Origin: Lewinellaceae bacterium
GTDB taxonomy: Bacteria > Bacteroidota > Bacteroidia > Chitinophagales > Saprospiraceae
Direction of reading: 5' to 3'
Assembly: GCA_020636355.1 (NCBI GenBank)
Contig: JACJYB010000001.1
Coordinates: 124,001-188,000, forward strand
Length of the DNA: 64,000 nt
Of the stretch, positions 60,319 to 64,000 are shown in pieces; position 1 is the stretch's first letter, and every line of letters starts with the position of its first letter. The notes beneath the pieces are model-generated. The model saw only the letters and a program-made list of their open reading frames with translations. It made no database searches and had not been told where the DNA came from. The position numbers and the translations under genes are program-made.

Positions 60319-62895
60319 TTACCGTCCGAATACGTCGTAGTTGTTTTTATTGTACGGGATTTTGATGAAGCCCAGTTTGTCATCCTTGACCCGGATCACA
60401 AAGCTGTAGGTTCCGTATTGAGGCTGCCAGTTAAAGCTCATCATCCAGCAGTGCAGGTCGCGGTTAAAGCCAAAGTCAGGGTAAGTGATGCGTTTGTTGT
60501 TGAAGTCGTAGCCAATGTTGCCGATGCGTATGGACCATAATGGTGCGATCTGCAGGCTACCGGTCATGTAGAGGGAGTTAGCAACCACTTTACCGACGAT
60601 GTTCTGATTGTTATCAGGACCGATCGCATAGGTGAAGTTATGCCGGATGGCAAAGTCATTAAATAGCTCAAAAAAGTCATCTTCCGCAGATGTTGTACTG
60701 TTGTTGGATTGTTTGGTATCCTTTTCCTTGGAAAAGAAATCTTTGATCTGCTTGCCCCGGATTGAAGTGGTAAAGCTAAACCGCATGTCCTCGATACGCA
60801 AAGGGATTACGCCCAGGACCCGATCGGCGTACTCATTTACCCGGCGGCCATTGATCTTCTTGTAGGGATCAAAGCGGGCGCTAAAGGTCAGGGAGGAAAT
60901 TTTACCAATCCGTGCACCACTCGATGCCATTACCGGACTCCACTTGAGTGAGTCGGCTATGAAATTGTAAAAAGTACTTACATTCAGCTGCTCCAACAGT
61001 TTGACCTTGCGAATGGTAGAGTCCCGGTCCGACCACACTTTTGCTTCAAATGAGTTAGCGACCGAAATGGCCATCCCGGCACTTGGTCCCGAAGAAGAGG
61101 GCCGGTCGTAGACGGAATTTTCAAAACGGTTGTAATACGTCCCGTTGATGTATTCAAAATAGTCGAGCTCCGGTTTGATGTAGTCCGGGCTGGCATTGAA
61201 GGAAATACTTGGTTTCATGACGTGACGGATCCCGCGGATCTTGCCTTTCCACCGGGTTCCGATGGTCCCGTAGAGGATCGTATTCATGGTCATGTTGTAA
61301 TCGTATAGCCGCACGGCCCGGAACTGATTGATTGTGTCTCTTAGCACTTTATCAGCCGTTGCATCGTAATTGTAATCGTAATAACTAAAATTCCAGTTTT
61401 CCCGGTAGTTGAACCCGGTGTTGAAGGTGAAGTATTTAAGGAGCTTAAAATTCAGGTCGGAGGACACTGAATGTCGAATTCCCCGTCTCGCATCCTGCCA
61501 CGTAGATCGCTCGAAGAGGGTTGAATCACTTGCATCGACGCGGTTTTGCATATTGGCATCGTACTTAAAGGAGATGCGCTCATAAAATCGTTCCTTTCCG
61601 CCTACTTTTTGTCGCTTGAACGGGTAGATCCGGTTCATCTGGAAGTTCAGGGTAGGCAGGGTTACACTGATTTGCTTGGTATTTGAATTTTGCGAGTGCC
61701 CGGCATTGACACTCATCGTAAAGGGTTTGCCAGGGAAAGATTTGAAATAGCTGATGTTTGAACTCAGACTGTTTTGCAACTTGCTTTGTGCGTCGTTGTA
61801 ATTCAGCTGCTGATAACTTCCGGTTTGGATGTTGACATTGCCACTCAGTCGCTGATAGGGATTAGCCCGGCTGTCCTGGGTGTGGCTCCAGGTGATGGCA
61901 AAGGATTTCGTCGAAGCATAGGTGCCGTCATTTTGCTCCGATTCGCGGTTGGAAAAAGCTACGTTGGCATTGCCGGAATATTTGTAGCGTTTAACATAAT
62001 TCGTTGCTGCCGCCAGCCCCCAGCTTCCCCGCGTATAGATGTCACCGGTCAGCTTCAGGTCAAAATGTTCTCCCAGCGGCGTGTAATAACCCACATTGCG
62101 CAAGCCAAAACCCCATTGCGGACTAAATTCGTAGTCCCGGGGGAAGATCAGACCGGCCTTCTGCGTTTCTTTGATCGGAAAAAAGCCGAAAGGCAGCCAG
62201 AATACGGGCACCCCTTCTATCTCCAGGGTGGAAGGTCCCACGATTACCTGCTTGTTGGGAACCAGTTTTTGTTTCTGGGACCGGATACCAAAATGGGGCT
62301 CTGGCGCATCACAACTGGTGATAATTGCATTCTCATTGTAGATGATCTTATAATCGGAGGTGTCGCCGGGTATGGTTCCGGTAGCATCAATGATTTTGGT
62401 TCGATAGCCTTTGAGGTACATGTCGTTGTATACCGTGCTGACCGCATAGATGATCCCTTTCTTGGTCTTGAAATTAAACCGGATGGAATCGGCGTCAAAA
62501 GCTTCGCCTCCCTGTTCAAAATGAGGTTTGCCGATAATCGTCCCCGCGGAATCCACCTGTCCCATAGCCCGGGCGATATTAGTGGTCATATCAAAAATGA
62601 TCAGGCCTGCGGTCAGCGTCATATCCTGAAATTTCACCTCCGCATCGCCAAACAGATAGGCCAGTTTATTTTGATTATCGATCTCGGACGAATCGGCGGA
62701 TTTGTAGATGACCTCGTCTTCTATGGCATCCTTTGAACGTGCAAAAGAAAGCCGGCTGCTGTCACCGGCAAGACTGTCCACCTGAAGCGTATCCGAAGGA
62801 ACGGTAGGCGTCAGATCACGGGTTGGACGCTGCCCTGCTACAGGCAGAACAAACAGCCACGTTACCATGCAACCGATCCAGTACCATCTTTTCAC
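60319..62895 (-). CDS. lptD: LptD-like LPS assembly outer-membrane protein
   Basis: An 858-residue protein with a signal peptide (MKRWYWIGCMVTWLFVLPVAGQ). Residues about 55-190 form the OstA/LptA-like jellyroll: DEVIYKSADSS, QNKLAYLFGDAEVKFQDMTLTAG and PHFEQGGEAFDADSIRFNFKTKKG. The rest is a long beta-barrel domain of alternating aromatic strands; IEGVPVFWLPFGFFPIKET is the usual entry segment (key residues P-FWLPFGFFP). The closing aromatic ...YNKNNYDVFGR fits a barrel end. It would insert lipopolysaccharide in the outer leaflet. The promoter region is shared with the divergent mlaD-like gene. Confidence 0.92.
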   Translation of the reverse strand: MKRWYWIGCMVTWLFVLPVAGQRPTRDLTPTVPSDTLQVDSLAGDSSRLSFARSKDAIEDEVIYKSADSSEIDNQNKLAYLFGDAEVKFQDMTLTAGLIIFDMTTNIARAMGQVDSAGTIIGKPHFEQGGEAFDADSIRFNFKTKKGIIYAVSTVYNDMYLKGYRTKIIDATGTIPGDTSDYKIIYNENAIITSCDAPEPHFGIRSQKQKLVPNKQVIVGPSTLEIEGVPVFWLPFGFFPIKETQKAGLIFPRDYEFSPQWGFGLRNVGYYTPLGEHFDLKLTGDIYTRGSWGLAAATNYVKRYKYSGNANVAFSNRESEQNDGTYASTKSFAITWSHTQDSRANPYQRLSGNVNIQTGSYQQLNYNDAQSKLQNSLSSNISYFKSFPGKPFTMSVNAGHSQNSNTKQISVTLPTLNFQMNRIYPFKRQKVGGKERFYERISFKYDANMQNRVDASDSTLFERSTWQDARRGIRHSVSSDLNFKLLKYFTFNTGFNYRENWNFSYYDYNYDATADKVLRDTINQFRAVRLYDYNMTMNTILYGTIGTRWKGKIRGIRHVMKPSISFNASPDYIKPELDYFEYINGTYYNRFENSVYDRPSSSGPSAGMAISVANSFEAKVWSDRDSTIRKVKLLEQLNVSTFYNFIADSLKWSPVMASSGARIGKISSLTFSARFDPYKKINGRRVNEYADRVLGVIPLRIEDMRFSFTTSIRGKQIKDFFSKEKDTKQSNNSTTSAEDDFFELFNDFAIRHNFTYAIGPDNNQNIVGKVVANSLYMTGSLQIAPLWSIRIGNIGYDFNNKRITYPDFGFNRDLHCWMMSFNWQPQYGTYSFVIRVKDDKLGFIKIPYNKNNYDVFGR

Positions 62896-63431
62896 CGCAA
62901 TGAGCCGATTTATTGTCCAACGCTTAGGGACCGCTTATTTAATACTAACAAGATGTTAAACCTTAAACATGCTGTCAATGGAAACATCTCATTGGATTTT
63001 ATGTGCATGCAAAGATGCGAAGTTGCTTCGGATATTCAGCATTAGAACCTCGAAAGCCGGTTTTTGTACCCGTCCGGTAATGCCATACACCTTGTTGCAT
63101 TTCTCTTTTTCGAAACCATTTGGACGATAAATTCACCGGATAGAGGGGGCTTACCCAATAAGGCTTTATACTCATTTGTCAAATGTACCAGAGCAACATC
63201 CGGTAAAATGTTTGGCCGGATGGTAAATCCGTTTCCCCGGAAAAGAATGACAGCGCTTAAAATTCATGATTCGGGAATGGTGCGGCTGGTAAAAAAGGAA
63301 TAATTGTTGCAGATGGTCTATCGGAATGGCGACTTGGTCGGTATGGCGGGACACATAGAGATTTTTACATAATTTATTTCATAACTTCGCCTTTCCGATC
63401 CGTACATGGTCGTTAGAGCTTAATCATACGC
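62896..63431. other. Divergent intergenic region between lptD and mlaD-like genes
   Basis: About 535 bp. On the lptD side, CATCTTTG (minus strand, 63017-63010) is one mismatch from TAnnTTTG and would give a 5' UTR of about 105 nt. On the other side, TAACTTCG at 63382-63389 is a candidate -7 box for the MlaD-like gene. A TTG-initiated frame at 63064-63303 (79 codons, ending MVRLVKKE) has no recognisable homology and is not called as a gene. Confidence 0.45.
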
Positions 63432-64000
63432 ATGAAATTTTCGAAAGAGATACGAATTGGGACCTTGGCCATTATAGCTATTGCACTCAGTATATGGGGG
63501 TATAAATTCCTTCTGGGAAAGAATGTGCTCCAGCGTTCCAATGTGTTTTACATCAAATACCACTACGTGGACGGACTCCGCGAGTCAAATCCGGTTCAGG
63601 TAAATGGTTTTCAAGTCGGGACGGTGCAAGCCCTCGACATTGATCCCAATAATCTGGATACCGTAATCGTGACCATCGATATGCGTAAGGATATCCCCGT
63701 TCCCAAAGGGACCATTGCACGGCTTATGGCGCCCAGCCCGTTGGGTACTCGAGTGATTGTCCTGGAATTTGGTGGCGAGTGCTGTGCCGAAAGTGGTGAT
63801 TATCTGAAAGGTGAGACCTTCGGAATGGTCAAGTCCCTGCTGAGCCCGGACGATCTAACCGAATACATGCAACGGTTGAAAATAGGAATTGGTGCGATCG
63901 TCGATACCTTAAAAAATTCTACGCTGGAAGGAGGGAATGACCCGCTGGCCAAGACCATGAAAGACATTACTGCCTCCATGGAAAACCTGCATCAAATCAC
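63432..64000 (+). CDS. MlaD/MCE-domain lipid-transport protein (partial, 5' part)
   Basis: The gene runs off the window after 189 codons. An N-terminal anchor (IRIGTLAIIAIALSIWGY, about 7-24) is followed by the MCE domain (about 35-120): FYIKYHYVDGLRESNPVQVNGFQVG (key DGL--S-PV-V-G--VG), IPKG-like VPKGTIARLMAPSPLGTRVIVL (key residues VPKG, G). The domain is followed by a helical region that usually forms the hydrophobic tunnel. MlaD-type proteins carry phospholipids between membranes with an ABC transporter, which would lie beyond the window edge. Confidence 0.92.
   Translation, partial: MKFSKEIRIGTLAIIAIALSIWGYKFLLGKNVLQRSNVFYIKYHYVDGLRESNPVQVNGFQVGTVQALDIDPNNLDTVIVTIDMRKDIPVPKGTIARLMAPSPLGTRVIVLEFGGECCAESGDYLKGETFGMVKSLLSPDDLTEYMQRLKIGIGAIVDTLKNSTLEGGNDPLAKTMKDITASMENLHQI

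Noticed and set aside
61774..62736. Long plus-strand open frame of 320 codons
   Set aside because: Antisense to lptD, whose signal peptide and domain motifs are clear; the antisense translation has no recognisable domain.
63064..63303. 79-codon plus-strand frame before the MlaD-like gene
   Set aside because: Begins with TTG, its first in-frame ATG is late, no homology is recognised, and a competing minus-strand frame overlaps it.

Overview
The window comes from a Bacteroidota chromosome, most likely a Saprospiria-type (Lewinella/Haliscomenobacter-like) bacterium. Three giant secreted proteins end in type IX secretion (T9SS) sorting domains. Several genes follow close matches to the Bacteroidota promoter (TTG, about 20 bp, TAnnTTTG), and most starts lack a Shine-Dalgarno sequence. 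The gene content (LptD, MCE/MlaD, TolC-EmrAB, PQQ dehydrogenase, TrpB2, kynureninase) fits a free-living aerobic heterotroph. This placement is inference from sequence features; no database search was possible.

Layout. 1-1.3 kb: tail of a GH114-like gene and a non-coding array of five ~220-bp repeats. 1.4-7.7 kb: a small HAD phosphatase, a TIGR01777 epimerase, a peptide-type ABC uptake operon (binding lipoprotein plus two permeases, no ATPase) and an HU gene with clear promoter and terminator. 7.75-21 kb: two paralogous giant T9SS cargo proteins (Gly-rich and PKD types) that share a Cys-rich core, with a relic of another copy upstream. Short tandem arrays of duplicated C-terminal codons plus CTGAC...GTCAG hairpins follow the genes. 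The second gene is interrupted by a cluster of one-base deletions. 21-25.6 kb: a tetR-emrA-emrB-tolC efflux operon with likely operators. 25.7-30.9 kb: an ATP-grasp enzyme, RadC, an ABC exporter and kynureninase. 31.3-37.4 kb: a third giant T9SS protein.

37.4-48.1 kb is one tightly packed minus-strand gene string. It runs from assimilatory sulfite reductase through siroheme synthesis (CobA, precorrin-2 dehydrogenase), APS/PAPS reductase, a ferredoxin reductase and ferredoxin, to the heme pathway (HemA, C, D, B, L). Neighbouring genes mostly overlap by 4-19 bp. Sulfite reductase needs siroheme and reduced ferredoxin, and siroheme and heme share the uroporphyrinogen III branch, so the operon is metabolically coherent. 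In front of it lies a promoter, a 32-residue leader ORF with four consecutive Cys codons, and a strong intrinsic terminator. This has the architecture of cysteine-sensing transcription attenuation and is the most interesting regulatory element here.

48.4-64 kb holds ordinary genes: TrpB2, HolA, a PQQ dehydrogenase/cytochrome c with a CBM9-like partner, an animal-type heme peroxidase, a GH51 arabinofuranosidase, two thioredoxin-fold proteins, CutC, a small lipoprotein, a possible 38-residue membrane peptide, LptD and the start of an MlaD-type protein. No tRNA, rRNA, CRISPR array, insertion sequence or prophage was recognised.
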